Assembly (NCBI GenBank): GCA_002685655.1
Contig: NYXM01000024.1
Span: forward strand, 1 to 26,034
DNA length: 26,034 bases
Reading direction: 5' to 3'
Source: Planctomycetaceae bacterium
GTDB lineage: Bacteria > Planctomycetota > Planctomycetia > Pirellulales > Pirellulaceae
The position numbers were made by a program, and so were the translations under genes. Positions 6,512-15,468 of the stretch are shown piece by piece. The notes beneath the pieces are model-generated. The model saw nothing but the letters and a program-made list of their open reading frames with translations. It was not told the origin of the DNA and made no database searches. How positions within the stretch are numbered: position 1 is the stretch's first letter; every line of letters starts with the position of its first letter.

Positions 6512-7939
6512 TTAGGCAGACTTGTTGCTCCGGTATTCGCCACTGTGCCTTTCAGATGGCACGTGAGCTTCGCTTGAAGGTAAGATAATTCGAGGTCGTT
6601 CGAGTGAATCGTCGGCCGCTTCAGTCGCAGTCCGGCCGAAAGCCAGCTTTGTCAACAGCGTTAGCGTTCGCTCCGTCGCGCCCAGCTGTTGTCGCACGAT
6701 TTCCTGAGCGCGAGTTCCCAATTGAGCCGCCCAGTTTGGCTCTTCCAGGCATCGTTGTACAAACCTATGCAACTGGTCGCCATCGCAGACGACCTCGACA
6801 GCGTCGCCGGCTCGCAACAGTTGAACCACGTCTCGAAAGTTCTTGGTCTGGGGGCCGAACGAGACCGCGGCACCATAGGCTGCCGGTTCGATCATGTTCT
6901 GCCCGCCACGCGAACCCATGCTACCACCAACGAACGCAATTCGCGCGGTGCCCCACCAAGCCCCAAGTTCGCCGACTGTGTCAACCAACAGTATTCTTGA
7001 TTTGCGCGGCGGCAGATCCACCTGTACCCTGGCATGTGACGTCGTCGAACTCAGTTCGCTACGGCGCTGCCAGGGGATTCCGGTCGTTTCCAACAGGCGG
7101 GTCACTTCGTCAAAGCGATTGGGATGGCGCGGGATCAGGACGAGACGCAATTCAGGATGTTTAGAACTTAATCGCGCGAACGTTTTCAGAGCGAGTGATT
7201 CTTCGGGATGCTGCGTGCTGCCGGCGAGAAAGACAACGTCTTGGTCGCCAATGCCGGCAAGTTTCGCGAGCTCGCGAGTTTTCGGGTTGGCTCTGTCCGT
7301 TTCCGCACCGTCGAACTTGATCGAACCGGTTACGGAGACCGATTCGTATCGTGCGCCCAACCGAATAAACCGTTGTGCGTAATCTTCGTTTTGTACTGCA
7401 ACCAGGTCTAAACCGCACAAGAGTCGTTCCACAAACCAGCGGATTCGACTGTAACCGCGTGCGCTATGCTCGCTGAGACGACCGTTGACGATTGCCACTT
7501 TTGCGCCGTGATGGCGCGCTGCGGCGATCAGGTTGGGCCATAATTCGAGTTCCGCCAACATGACCAGATCCGGTCGTATGCGTCGCATGGCCTCGGCGAC
7601 AGACCAGCTAAAGTCGAGCGGGCAATAGAACACAGTTTGGCTGCTGTATTTCTTCTTTGCCAAGTCGAAGCCGGTCTTGGTGGTCGTCGAAATGCAACAA
7701 TCCCAATCGGGAAACACCTCGGGCAAGCGGTCAACGAGTGGCTGAAGCAGATTCACTTCCCCCACGCTAACGGCGTGCATCCAGAGACACTTCTGCCCGC
7801 CACTTCGTATCGGCACCCACCCAAACAGCTTCTCCCGATAACCTTCACGGTATTTTCCGCGGAAGATCGCCGCGTAGATCCACCAGGGGGAAAGCGCTAC
7901 CAGGAGCAGAAGGTAAGCAAGATTCAAAACGTATCGCAC
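6512..7939 (-). CDS. waaA: 3-deoxy-D-manno-octulosonic acid (Kdo) transferase
   Basis: A 475-residue GT-B-type glycosyltransferase that moves Kdo from CMP-Kdo to lipid A precursor on the cytoplasmic face of the inner membrane, in LPS core synthesis. An N-terminal membrane anchor covers about residues 5-25. The conserved WMHAVSVGEV segment places the catalytic Glu at residue 61. Further family motifs are ELELWPNL, VNGRLS, GSTQHPEE, LIPRHPNRF, and the CMP-Kdo binding region GGSMGSRGGQNMIEPAAYG. About 45 C-terminal residues after the enzyme core look like a disordered, lineage-specific tail. The start is GTG 7939, with AAAGGA 9 nt upstream. It lies 107 bp after secA on the same strand and may be read from the same transcript. 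Its presence implies LPS with a Kdo core. Confidence 0.92.
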   Translation of the reverse strand: MRYVLNLAYLLLLVALSPWWIYAAIFRGKYREGYREKLFGWVPIRSGGQKCLWMHAVSVGEVNLLQPLVDRLPEVFPDWDCCISTTTKTGFDLAKKKYSSQTVFYCPLDFSWSVAEAMRRIRPDLVMLAELELWPNLIAAARHHGAKVAIVNGRLSEHSARGYSRIRWFVERLLCGLDLVAVQNEDYAQRFIRLGARYESVSVTGSIKFDGAETDRANPKTRELAKLAGIGDQDVVFLAGSTQHPEESLALKTFARLSSKHPELRLVLIPRHPNRFDEVTRLLETTGIPWQRRSELSSTTSHARVQVDLPPRKSRILLVDTVGELGAWWGTARIAFVGGSMGSRGGQNMIEPAAYGAAVSFGPQTKNFRDVVQLLRAGDAVEVVCDGDQLHRFVQRCLEEPNWAAQLGTRAQEIVRQQLGATERTLTLLTKLAFGRTATEAADDSLERPRIILPSSEAHVPSERHSGEYRSNKSA

Positions 7940-7960
7940 GTTGGGGCGTCCTTTCCCTCA

Positions 7961-7997
7961 CTCGGTGACGACAGCTCGGTGACAACAGCTCGGTGCC
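7961..7997. repeat. 14-bp tandem repeat, about 2.5 copies
   Basis: CTCGGTGACGACAG (7961-7974) is followed by CTCGGTGACAACAG (7975-7988) and a partial third unit CTCGGTGCC. It sits in the 107-bp secA-waaA gap, 22 bp upstream of the waaA start. Confidence 0.6.
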
Positions 7998-8003
7998 CCG
8001 TTC

Positions 8004-8022
8004 ACGCCGAATTGCTCGGCGT
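8004..8022. other. Hairpin in the secA-waaA gap
   Basis: ACGCCGA (8004-8010) and TCGGCGT (8016-8022) form a 7-bp stem with a 5-nt loop. It lies 25 nt after the secA stop codon. No U tract follows on the minus strand, so it may be a processing or mRNA-stability structure, or a weak terminator. Confidence 0.5.
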
Positions 8023-8046
8023 TACAGCCTGCTTTTCCGTGGACTG

Positions 8047-11000
8047 CTATGCAGCCGGCGAACCCTGTCGCATGCAACACTGTTTGTACTTCTTGCCGCT
8101 CCCACAGGGGCAAGGATCATTGCGTCCGACGCGTTCGCCTCGGTTGCGGACGGTCTCGATCTTCTCCTCACCAGGGCCACTCGACATTTGCTGTTCGCTT
8201 GCCATTTGCGAAGCGCTCTTTGCATCGTCGTGGCGGGCAGAAGTTTCTACCCAGGTTGAACCGACAAAATTCTCGTCCAGTTGTTCCATCCGAAATATCA
8301 GATCCGTGACGCGTTCGCCCATTGATGTCCACATCGTCTCGAACAGCCGCATACCTTCGCGCTTGTATTCAACTTTCGGATCGAGCTGTGCGTAGCCGGC
8401 CAATCCAACCGAACTGCGTAGATGGTCCATCGCCAACAAGTGGTCTTTCCACGAGGTGTCGACGATCTGCAGTAGCAGCGACCGTTCAAGCCGTCGCATT
8501 TCGGGTCGATAATGATCTTCGACGGCAGCAACAACTTTCCTTTCCAGTTGTCCTTGGTCCAGTTGACCGATTTCATCAACGGAGAGGGAATAATCCAAGT
8601 TGTCCTTCAGCCAAAACGAAAGCGACTGAAGTGCGCCGTTGCTTCCAGCGGCCAATGCCGCCGTCTGATGCTCCGATCCTTCGGTGAAGATTTTTCCGAC
8701 TCGCTTGCGTGCTTCGTCGACGACACCGTTGGTACGCTGTTGGTGTTTAGACGCATAGTCCAAGAGCAGCGCGCGAATCTCGTCGCGTTGTTTGTTCTTA
8801 AGGTCATCCAGGGCCAAATCGACCTCAAAGCGCTGGCTCGCCCACTGAACCAAGCCGTGGCGATCGATTCGAGATTGGGTCCCCTCACCACTCGAGTAGC
8901 GGTAGAGACTGGCCATGACTGGAAATTCGGCCTCCTTTTGGTCGTAGCATTGCCAGCTGCGATTGACAATTCTCTTCTTCAACTCCGCGACATCCAATTC
9001 GCGAATCTCGTCGAGCTCAAGGTCGACACTGAATTTGGCTCTAACCCAGACCACGACCGTTTTGAGTCCAAAATCGGCATCCAGAAAGGGTGACCCCTCC
9101 GACAGATCGACGCGAGCAATGGCCTCGCGGGCCTTGTCAATCATGAATTCGGCGATGCCATCTCGGCCAATCTTCTTCAAGTCACGATCACGCAGACTGA
9201 GCTCCCAGCGTGTATTGCCGAACTTGGCCAAGGACGCCCAATTCCATTCTGCGGCTTCTTCTTCGAGCGGAAGGTTCTCTTCAATTGCATCGAGCACATG
9301 AGTTTCCGCCATCCGTTCGGCCTGGTCCTTGGCAAACGTGTTGGCATTGTCAAAATCCGAACCGCGAAAATCTCGCGCATCGAACGACATTGAGAATCGC
9401 GACCCGGCAAAACTGGAAAACGACTCGACGCCAAAGTCGCGATTCAAGAACACCGTAACGTGATGCTCCACCTGTTCCTGCACCATGTCCAGGATCAAGT
9501 CGCGGCAATCGGCACCGTCGAGGATTTGCTGACGGTAGCTGTAAACGCGCTTCCGCTGCTCGTCCATGACTTCGTCATACTCCAGCAGGTTTTTGCGAAT
9601 TTCGAAGTTGCGTTCTTCCACCTTCTTCTGTGCGGCTTCGATCCGCCGTGTAACCAACCGACTTTCGATCCGTTCGCCCTCTTGCATACCAAGTCGCTCG
9701 AGAATGCTCTTGACCCACGGGCCGGCGAAGATCCGCATCAGATCGTCTTCCAGCGAGAGGTAGAAACGGCTGCTGCCCGGATCGCCCTGACGGCCCGTAC
9801 GACCACGCAATTGGAGGTCGATGCGGCGAGCTTCGTGACGTTCGGTGCCGATGACGCTGAGGCCGCCAATTTCTTTGACCTTGGCACCAATCGAATTCAT
9901 GTCTTCTTCGACTTCGATCTGTTTGACCAGCGTTTCCCATTCCTCGTGAGGGACATCCAGTCTTGATTCGTAGGTGTCCTGCAGGCGAGCCCAGGCCATG
10001 GTTTCAGCATTGCCGCCCAACACGATATCGGTACCACGTCCGGCCATGTTGGTGGCAATGGTCACGGCCCCCAGGCGCCCGGCTTGGGCGACGATCTCCG
10101 CTTCCCGCTTGTGATGCTTGGCATTGAGGACTTCGTGTTTGATGCCGCGTTTTTCCAACAGTTCAGAGAGCCGTTCACTCTTCTCGATCGAGACCGTACC
10201 GACGAGTGCTGGTCGTCCTTTCCTGTCGATGTGCGACAGTTCCGATTTGCGAATCGTTTCGCGTTTGCGATCTTCCTTCGATTCCATGACGACGGATTCG
10301 TCGTCTTCCTTGACGATCGAGCCCCAAAATTCGTCTTGGTTCTTGAAAACTGCAACGTCCCAACGATGGAGGCGTTCAATGTCGTCCGCAACTGCGATGA
10401 ATTTCTCGCGTTCGGTGCGATAGATCACGTCGGAGAATTCGTCCCGCCGCATCGGCCGGTTGGTGGGAACGGCGATCACGTCGAGCCCGTAGATTTTCAA
10501 GAATTCGCCGGCCTCCGTCATGGCGGTCCCGGTCATTCCGCACAGTTTTCCGTACAGTTTGAAAAAGTTCTGCAATGTGATCGTGGCCAGCGTTTGTGTC
10601 TCTTCCTTGATCTTCACGCCCTCTTTGGCCTCGACGGCTTGATGCAGACCGTCGCTCCATTGACGTCCTTCCATCAAACGTCCCGTGAACTCGTCAACAA
10701 TGATGACGGATCCATTGCGAACGACGTAATTAACGTCCGAGACGTACAGATGATGCGCCTTCAAGGCGTTGTCAATCATGTGCGGCCATTCCATGTTGCC
10801 AGCGGTGTAGAAGCTCTCTACACCAGCCAACTTCTCGGCTCGCCGCACCCCATCGTCGGTCAGATTTGCATTGTGATCCTTTTCGTTGACGATGAAATCA
10901 ACATCTTTCTTCAGTTGCCGGGCAATCTTGTCGGCTTCTGCATAACGACGAACGTCATGAAACGCCGGTCCGGAAATAATCAGCGGTGTGCGCGCTTCGT

Positions 11001-11802
11001 CGATCAAGATATTGTCAACTTCGTCAATGATGGCGAAGTTCAGACGTCCTTGAGACTGCTGCGACGGTTTGGCAAAGCGATCGTCGCCGCGAGCCGCTGG
11101 CCGCATGTTGTCACGCAAATAGTCAAAACCAAACTCGTTGTTCGTGCCGTAGGTGATATCGCAGGCGTACGCTTTCTGGCGATCACGAACTTCCATGTCG
11201 TTTTGAATTGTGCCGACCGTCAACCCAAGACCCATGTAAATCGGTGCCATCCACTCCATGTCACGGCGTGCCAAATAATCGTTGACCGTGACCACGTGGA
11301 CACCCTTACCCTCTAGGGCGTTCAAATAGGCCGGCAAAGTTGCCACAAGGGTCTTGCCTTCACCGGTTACCATCTCTGCAATAGTACCACTGTGCAACAC
11401 CATGCCGCCGATCAGCTGAACGTCATAGTGGCGCATTTCCAGCCACCGACGCCCGGCTTCACGACAAACCGCAAAGCACTCCACCAGAATGTCGTCCGTT
11501 GTCTCACCCGCCGCCAGACGATCACGGAATTTGTCGGTCTGTTCGCGCAGCTCGCCATCCGACATCGTTTCGTATTTGGGCTCCAACGCATTGATGGCAT
11601 CGACGCGCCCTTGCAGTTTTCGGATAAACCGCGCGTTTGACGATCCGAACACAGTTGTCGCCGTGCGCTCAACTCCGCCGGTTAGGCTGGCGAAAAACAG
11701 CCCAATATATTCCCAGATGCGTTCTAACAATTCCATGTTCGGGAACCCGAAGGTGGCAATGAAGTCTGCAATTCCGCCATCAACGACGGTGGCGGTACTC
11801 AT
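8047..11802 (-). CDS. secA: Preprotein translocase ATPase SecA, enlarged form
   Basis: The motor ATPase that drives unfolded preproteins through SecYEG at the inner membrane. It has 1251 residues against about 900 in E. coli. Family landmarks in order: the VFGSSNARF start region (51), Walker A TGEGKT (146-151), the Walker B-type DEVD (260-263), MTGTA in NBD1-[19 protein letters not shown] in NBD2, [25 protein letters not shown] entering the scaffold helix, and the C-terminal SEC-C zinc motif [13 protein letters not shown] (1231-1243). The extra length comes from about 43 N-terminal residues, an about 45-residue NBD2 insertion (about 478-528), and an expanded wing region (about 852-1106) with four similar units. 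ATG 11802 has no clear Shine-Dalgarno site; ATG 11736 is an alternative start. waaA follows downstream. Confidence 0.97.
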   Translation of the reverse strand: MSTATVVDGGIADFIATFGFPNMELLERIWEYIGLFFASLTGGVERTATTVFGSSNARFIRKLQGRVDAINALEPKYETMSDGELREQTDKFRDRLAAGETTDDILVECFAVCREAGRRWLEMRHYDVQLIGGMVLHSGTIAEMVTGEGKTLVATLPAYLNALEGKGVHVVTVNDYLARRDMEWMAPIYMGLGLTVGTIQNDMEVRDRQKAYACDITYGTNNEFGFDYLRDNMRPAARGDDRFAKPSQQSQGRLNFAIIDEVDNILIDEARTPLIISGPAFHDVRRYAEADKIARQLKKDVDFIVNEKDHNANLTDDGVRRAEKLAGVESFYTAGNMEWPHMIDNALKAHHLYVSDVNYVVRNGSVIIVDEFTGRLMEGRQWSDGLHQAVEAKEGVKIKEETQTLATITLQNFFKLYGKLCGMTGTAMTEAGEFLKIYGLDVIAVPTNRPMRRDEFSDVIYRTEREKFIAVADDIERLHRWDVAVFKNQDEFWGSIVKEDDESVVMESKEDRKRETIRKSELSHIDRKGRPALVGTVSIEKSERLSELLEKRGIKHEVLNAKHHKREAEIVAQAGRLGAVTIATNMAGRGTDIVLGGNAETMAWARLQDTYESRLDVPHEEWETLVKQIEVEEDMNSIGAKVKEIGGLSVIGTERHEARRIDLQLRGRTGRQGDPGSSRFYLSLEDDLMRIFAGPWVKSILERLGMQEGERIESRLVTRRIEAAQKKVEERNFEIRKNLLEYDEVMDEQRKRVYSYRQQILDGADCRDLILDMVQEQVEHHVTVFLNRDFGVESFSSFAGSRFSMSFDARDFRGSDFDNANTFAKDQAERMAETHVLDAIEENLPLEEEAAEWNWASLAKFGNTRWELSLRDRDLKKIGRDGIAEFMIDKAREAIARVDLSEGSPFLDADFGLKTVVVWVRAKFSVDLELDEIRELDVAELKKRIVNRSWQCYDQKEAEFPVMASLYRYSSGEGTQSRIDRHGLVQWASQRFEVDLALDDLKNKQRDEIRALLLDYASKHQQRTNGVVDEARKRVGKIFTEGSEHQTAALAAGSNGALQSLSFWLKDNLDYSLSVDEIGQLDQGQLERKVVAAVEDHYRPEMRRLERSLLLQIVDTSWKDHLLAMDHLRSSVGLAGYAQLDPKVEYKREGMRLFETMWTSMGERVTDLIFRMEQLDENFVGSTWVETSARHDDAKSASQMASEQQMSSGPGEEKIETVRNRGERVGRNDPCPCGSGKKYKQCCMRQGSPAA

Positions 11803-11855
11803 GTGAAAGCCAAGTGGACGGTGCCAAATGCGCGCAACGTCCTCGACTGCCGTAG

Positions 11856-11882
11856 CTTATAACGATCAGTCAGACTGGTCAA
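11856..11882 (-). promoter_or_regulatory. Candidate secA promoter
   Basis: On the minus strand, TTGACC (11882-11877) and TATAAG (11861-11856) resemble sigma-70 -35 and -10 boxes, with a short 15-nt spacer. The start of transcription would fall about 45-50 nt before the secA ATG. The spacer length makes this tentative. Confidence 0.35.
11864..11880. promoter_or_regulatory. Palindrome overlapping the candidate secA promoter
   Basis: GATCAGTC-A-GACTGGTC is a 17-bp dyad with one mismatched pair. It covers the -35 edge and most of the spacer of the candidate secA promoter, a place where a repressor could act. No regulator is known. Confidence 0.35.
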
Positions 11883-11983
11883 CTGCGAACGGATGGTACG
11901 ATTCCAGCGTTCAGGCCAGTCTGGACAGAAGTCTCAACAGGCGGCTCACTTAATAGACGACCCAGCCCGGCAATATCGCATGG

Positions 11984-12002
11984 TCCGGGTACCATCCGGA
12001 CA
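11984..12002. other. Hairpin in the divergent region
   Basis: GTCCGG (11984-11989) and CCGGAC (11997-12002) form a 6-bp stem with loop GTACCAT. It lies about 110 bp before the PhnP-like gene. The role is unknown. Confidence 0.4.
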
Positions 12003-12112
12003 AGATCTCACTAGAATCCGGACTGGCCGATCAAGGCGATCGAACGCCGGCACAAATAACAAGCATAGGCACTATAGTCAGACATTTGGTTCGCACACCT
12101 CTCACGACCGAT

Positions 12113-12892
12113 ATGCACGGCGAAATGGTCCTTTTAGGGACAGGAACGTCCGTTGGCGTGCCGTCGATTGGTTGCAGTTGCGACGTGTGCCGTAGCGACG
12201 ATCTTCGTAACAAGCGGCTGCGGTGTGGTGCCGTGTTAGGATTGCCGGAGGGGAACCTCTTGATTGACACTCCGCCGGATCTTCGCACGCAATTGCTACG
12301 CGAACAGATTGGCGTAGTGCACGCCGTAGTTTTTACACACGAACACGCCGACCACATTTTCGGTTTGGACGACGTTCGCTTGATGCCTTTTTACCTCGGG
12401 CATCCCGTGCCCGTGTACTGCGAGGAGATCGTCGAACGACGAATTCGCACCTCCTTTGACTACGCTTTTGCGGACGTCGAGCAGACTCACACGGGGGCCA
12501 TCCCGCAGCTTGATTTTCGACGCATCACCACCGCACCATTTGCGGCGCTCGGTCAGCGCATTCAGCCGATCCGCCTCAAGCATGGTCCGCGTTTTGATGT
12601 CTTGGGTTTTCGCGTCGGGAATGTGGCGTATTGCACCGATACGAATCAGATTCCGGCGGAAAGTTGGTCGTTATTGGAAGGGCTCGACGTTCTGGTACTC
12701 GACGCCCTGCGCGACCGACCGCACGTAACACATTTTTCGCTGGACGAAGCGATCGACGTGGTTCGCCACCTGAAACCCCAACGGGCCATCTTCACGCACA
12801 TTTGCCACGAACTGGAGCACGTAGCGACCAATGCGCGATTGCCCGTTGGTATCGAGTTAGGTTTCGACGGGATGCGGTTCCCGCTCAGTTAA
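12113..12892 (+). CDS. MBL-fold cyclic-phosphate phosphodiesterase-like protein (PhnP-like)
   Basis: About 259 residues, cytoplasmic. It opens with the PhnP-type strand VLLGTGTSVGVP and a Cys/His cluster GCSCDVC that may bind a structural zinc. The full MBL metal motif HEHADHIFGLDD follows, then YCTDTNQIP and a late FTHICHELEH with the remaining metal-binding histidines. PhnP relatives hydrolyse 5-phosphoribosyl 1,2-cyclic phosphate or other cyclic phosphodiesters. No phn (C-P lyase) genes are visible nearby, so the true substrate is open. The frame extends to TTG 12086; ATG 12113 and ATG 12125 are both possible, with no decisive Shine-Dalgarno site. It is divergent from secA and convergent with the Prc gene, 22 bp between stops. 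Confidence 0.85.
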   Translation: MHGEMVLLGTGTSVGVPSIGCSCDVCRSDDLRNKRLRCGAVLGLPEGNLLIDTPPDLRTQLLREQIGVVHAVVFTHEHADHIFGLDDVRLMPFYLGHPVPVYCEEIVERRIRTSFDYAFADVEQTHTGAIPQLDFRRITTAPFAALGQRIQPIRLKHGPRFDVLGFRVGNVAYCTDTNQIPAESWSLLEGLDVLVLDALRDRPHVTHFSLDEAIDVVRHLKPQRAIFTHICHELEHVATNARLPVGIELGFDGMRFPLS

Positions 12893-12914
12893 CCGCAATC
12901 AACCAACAACGATC

Positions 12915-15014
12915 TCAATTGGCCTGCGCCACTCGATTGTCAGCCAGTTCGCGCAGGTAATCCAACGTGATGGCAGTAACTTCTTTGTTGTAGAAGTCGT
13001 CCGAGAAGACTTTATCATCCTTTTCCGACGACTCGTCGAACTGTTTTTCTTCTTCCTTCTCGGCATCACGGTCGGATTCGCGCCGCGCCAAGAATTCTTT
13101 TTCGTTCAGTGAGATTGACTTCTCGTCTTTGTACTTCTTATAGCGTTCGATTCTCTGAATCTGTTTCACAAACTCGTCCGATTTCTGGATTCGCTTGGAG
13201 GAATTCGCTTTCATCCGAAGCACAGCGTCCGCATTTACCATATTGTGAGAGGTGAAGCGTCCTGGTTGAATACGATCGAAGTCCAATGCGTGGTCCAAAT
13301 CTGCTTCGCCCATGCCGATGTGGGTAGTGAGCGAAGGCAGCGTAACGTCTGGAATGACGCCACGCTTCTGGGTACTATCGCCATTGGGGCGGTAGAACTG
13401 CTGCATGGTGATTTTTAAGGCGCCCAGATTCGGTCTATTGGCGATTCGGAAAAGCTGGTCGCTCAGATCAAGCAGACTTTGGACGGTTCCTTTGCCATGC
13501 GTGGCAGCATCGCCAACAATCAAGCCACGTTGATAGTCCTGAATCGCACCAGCCAGAATCTCACTAGCGCTGGCGCTAAACTTACTTGTGAGAACGACAA
13601 GCGGCCCGTCCCAGGCCATTCCACGTTCCAGATCGTTATAAGCCTGAATTCGACCACCAGAGTCCTTGACTTGAACGACTGGTCCTTCGTCGATGAACAA
13701 GCCAGTCAAATTGATTGCCTCGGTCAGGCTGCCACCACCGTTGCGGCGCAGATCCAAGACCACGGCGTCGACCTTTTCCTCGTTGAATTTCTTGAGGATT
13801 TGTCGCACGTCGCGTGTTGTACTGCGAAATGAACCATCGCGGTTACTCTCGCGCGCCGCTTCCATGTCCATGTAAAAGCTAGGTAAGTCAATCACGCCGA
13901 GCTTAATGGACGTGCCGTCTGGTTTGGCGCCACGCTTGATAATCTCGCTGCGTGCCGCGCTATCAGCCAGTTCAATCTTGGCTCGAGTGATACTATAGAT
14001 TTTGGATTCACCACCACCGGCAGGGGCGATCCCCAATCGAACGATCGATCCTGCGGGTCCGCGAATGAGTTGTACAACATCGTTCAGCTTCATATCGACG
14101 ACGTCGACCATTTCGCCACTGGCCCCCTCGCCAACACTCACCACATTGTCTTCCGGCTTGAGTTTGCCATGTTTGTCAGCGGCACCACCGGGAATGATTT
14201 TCGTGATCTTTGTCGTGCCTTCTTCCGAAACCTGTAGCGCTGCACCAATCCCCTCCAAGTTGAGACGCATCAGGATGCGGAAGTTCTCCAAGGTACTGGG
14301 AGACATGTAGGTTGTATGAGGATCGTAGCTGGTGGTTACGGCACTCAAGTACCGCTCGAGCAATTCATCGCTGTCGCTTTGGTGCCAACGCCTTTGCAAA
14401 CTCTTGTAGCGACGCAATATCTTCTCGCGCGCTTCCTGGTCTTCAATCTTGTCACTTTTGAACGTCAACAAGTTGTACTTGATCAGTTTTCGCCAACGTG
14501 CCTTAGCTTCTTCATCGGTCTTCGGGTACGTCAGTAGTTTGGCATCCGTAACAATGGACTCGTCGTTGTCAAAATCAAATGGCTGTTTCACAAGCTGCTC
14601 GACGGTCTCCACGCGCTGATCCAGCCTGGTTATGAACCGATCAAACACCTTGTAGGCGAAACTGGAATCCGCCTTATCAATGAAATCGTCAATTTCGTCT
14701 CGATGCTGCATAAACTCGTCGATGTCCGATTGCAGAAAATAGAGCTTGCGCGCATCAAATCCCTCTGTGAAGATCTTCATGGCACGTCCCGAGATTTCGT
14801 CATCCAACGGGTGCCGTGAGAGATGTTCCCGTTTCATCAGCGCCTTGACAATCAAGGTAACCTGTCGGTCATTCTTCCCAGGGCCCTCGAGCGGTGCCGC
14901 CGGCGAGAGCCAACCAGTCGAAAACGCGACCAGTAAGACAGCAGTGACAAGGCCGCCCAAACGAAGTTTAGGTGCCGCAAAGAAGTTCGACGAGAAAATG
15001 CGATATCCGCGCAT
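12915..15014 (-). CDS. prc: Tail-specific (C-terminal processing) protease Prc/Tsp, S41 family
   Basis: A 699-residue exported protease that degrades or trims proteins from their C termini outside the cytoplasm. Domain order: a signal or anchor segment (about 18-38), a Tsp N-terminal helical domain (about 50-240), a PDZ domain (about 250-345), the S41 catalytic core, and a charged C-terminal region (about 600-699) like that of E. coli Prc. The Ser-Lys dyad can be read by alignment to Tsp: Ser482 in FSASASEI, Asp493 in QDY, and Lys508 in HGKGTVQ. NLEGIGAAL and LDLRRNGGGSL are also typical. ATG 15014 has AAAGGA 7 nt upstream, a good start. It probably works alongside the HtrA-like proteases in envelope quality control. 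It is monocistronic here as far as can be seen. Confidence 0.93.
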   Translation of the reverse strand: MRGYRIFSSNFFAAPKLRLGGLVTAVLLVAFSTGWLSPAAPLEGPGKNDRQVTLIVKALMKREHLSRHPLDDEISGRAMKIFTEGFDARKLYFLQSDIDEFMQHRDEIDDFIDKADSSFAYKVFDRFITRLDQRVETVEQLVKQPFDFDNDESIVTDAKLLTYPKTDEEAKARWRKLIKYNLLTFKSDKIEDQEAREKILRRYKSLQRRWHQSDSDELLERYLSAVTTSYDPHTTYMSPSTLENFRILMRLNLEGIGAALQVSEEGTTKITKIIPGGAADKHGKLKPEDNVVSVGEGASGEMVDVVDMKLNDVVQLIRGPAGSIVRLGIAPAGGGESKIYSITRAKIELADSAARSEIIKRGAKPDGTSIKLGVIDLPSFYMDMEAARESNRDGSFRSTTRDVRQILKKFNEEKVDAVVLDLRRNGGGSLTEAINLTGLFIDEGPVVQVKDSGGRIQAYNDLERGMAWDGPLVVLTSKFSASASEILAGAIQDYQRGLIVGDAATHGKGTVQSLLDLSDQLFRIANRPNLGALKITMQQFYRPNGDSTQKRGVIPDVTLPSLTTHIGMGEADLDHALDFDRIQPGRFTSHNMVNADAVLRMKANSSKRIQKSDEFVKQIQRIERYKKYKDEKSISLNEKEFLARRESDRDAEKEEEKQFDESSEKDDKVFSDDFYNKEVTAITLDYLRELADNRVAQAN

Positions 15015-15468
15015 ACTCGATTCCTTTGTAAAGATAGAGAAGAGTAGGCATTCCGCAGCTTCGCTTAAGCCTGGAACTTATCTGATGTTAAGCTGAATTT
15101 GCCGATGAGGCAAGATCGATGACCACCGAGGGGGCGCGAATTTCACCGGTCCTTGGGGTGGGTACGTCGTTGAAGGTACTTACAGCGCCAGTGCTTGCAT
15201 GAAACGATCGACCACCTCGCGGGCCAGCCAGGACGAGAGGCCTAAATGTTCCGATAGAAGCCACTCTTGGTCAGATGTCTCCCGATTGGCCCGCCCGACC
15301 CTGGCAACGATCTGAGCCATCGATCGGGTCGGCCCGCTGGAAAACGGACAACAGTCGCCAGGTCCCATCACCGGTTGACGCTGGTCCATCAAGCGAATAC
15401 GCTGGCATGTTCGCTACTAATTCTGCGAGCACGTTGCATTCCTACTGCTTATCGGACATCGGCTTTCG
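15015..15468. other. Divergent control region of prc and lysR
   Basis: 454 bp. The left edge holds the prc Shine-Dalgarno site and must hold its promoter; the right edge must hold that of lysR. No clear -35/-10 pair was recognised. A possible small minus-strand ORF lies within it at 15180-15389. Confidence 0.5.
15180..15389 (-). CDS. Possible small hypothetical protein
   Basis: A 69-codon frame from ATG 15389 to TAA 15180. The product is not obviously a shadow of another gene. It has a Cys-Cys pair (GDCCPF), then a helix-like half with RANRETSDQEW and LSSWLAREVVDRF. Codon choice looks coding-like, but there is no recognisable Shine-Dalgarno site and no family is recognised. It could be a gene remnant or chance. 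Confidence 0.25.
   Translation of the reverse strand: MDQRQPVMGPGDCCPFSSGPTRSMAQIVARVGRANRETSDQEWLLSEHLGLSSWLAREVVDRFMQALAL

Larger units (their letters stand above)
11803..12112. other. Divergent control region of secA and the PhnP-like gene
   Basis: No coding frame is convincing here. The region holds a candidate secA promoter with an overlapping palindrome at the left and a hairpin at 11984-12002. A TATAGT box at 12073-12078 could serve the rightward gene, but no good -35 element was found for it. Confidence 0.5.

Noticed and set aside
10084..11316. 410-residue open frame on the plus strand inside secA
   Set aside because: It lies wholly antisense to a clear secA frame, shows no family motif, and its length reflects codon bias on the opposite strand.
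15295..15332. CCGACCC/GGGTCGG inverted repeat in the prc-lysR gap
   Set aside because: The 24-nt loop and location inside a possible small ORF make it too weak to call a regulatory structure.
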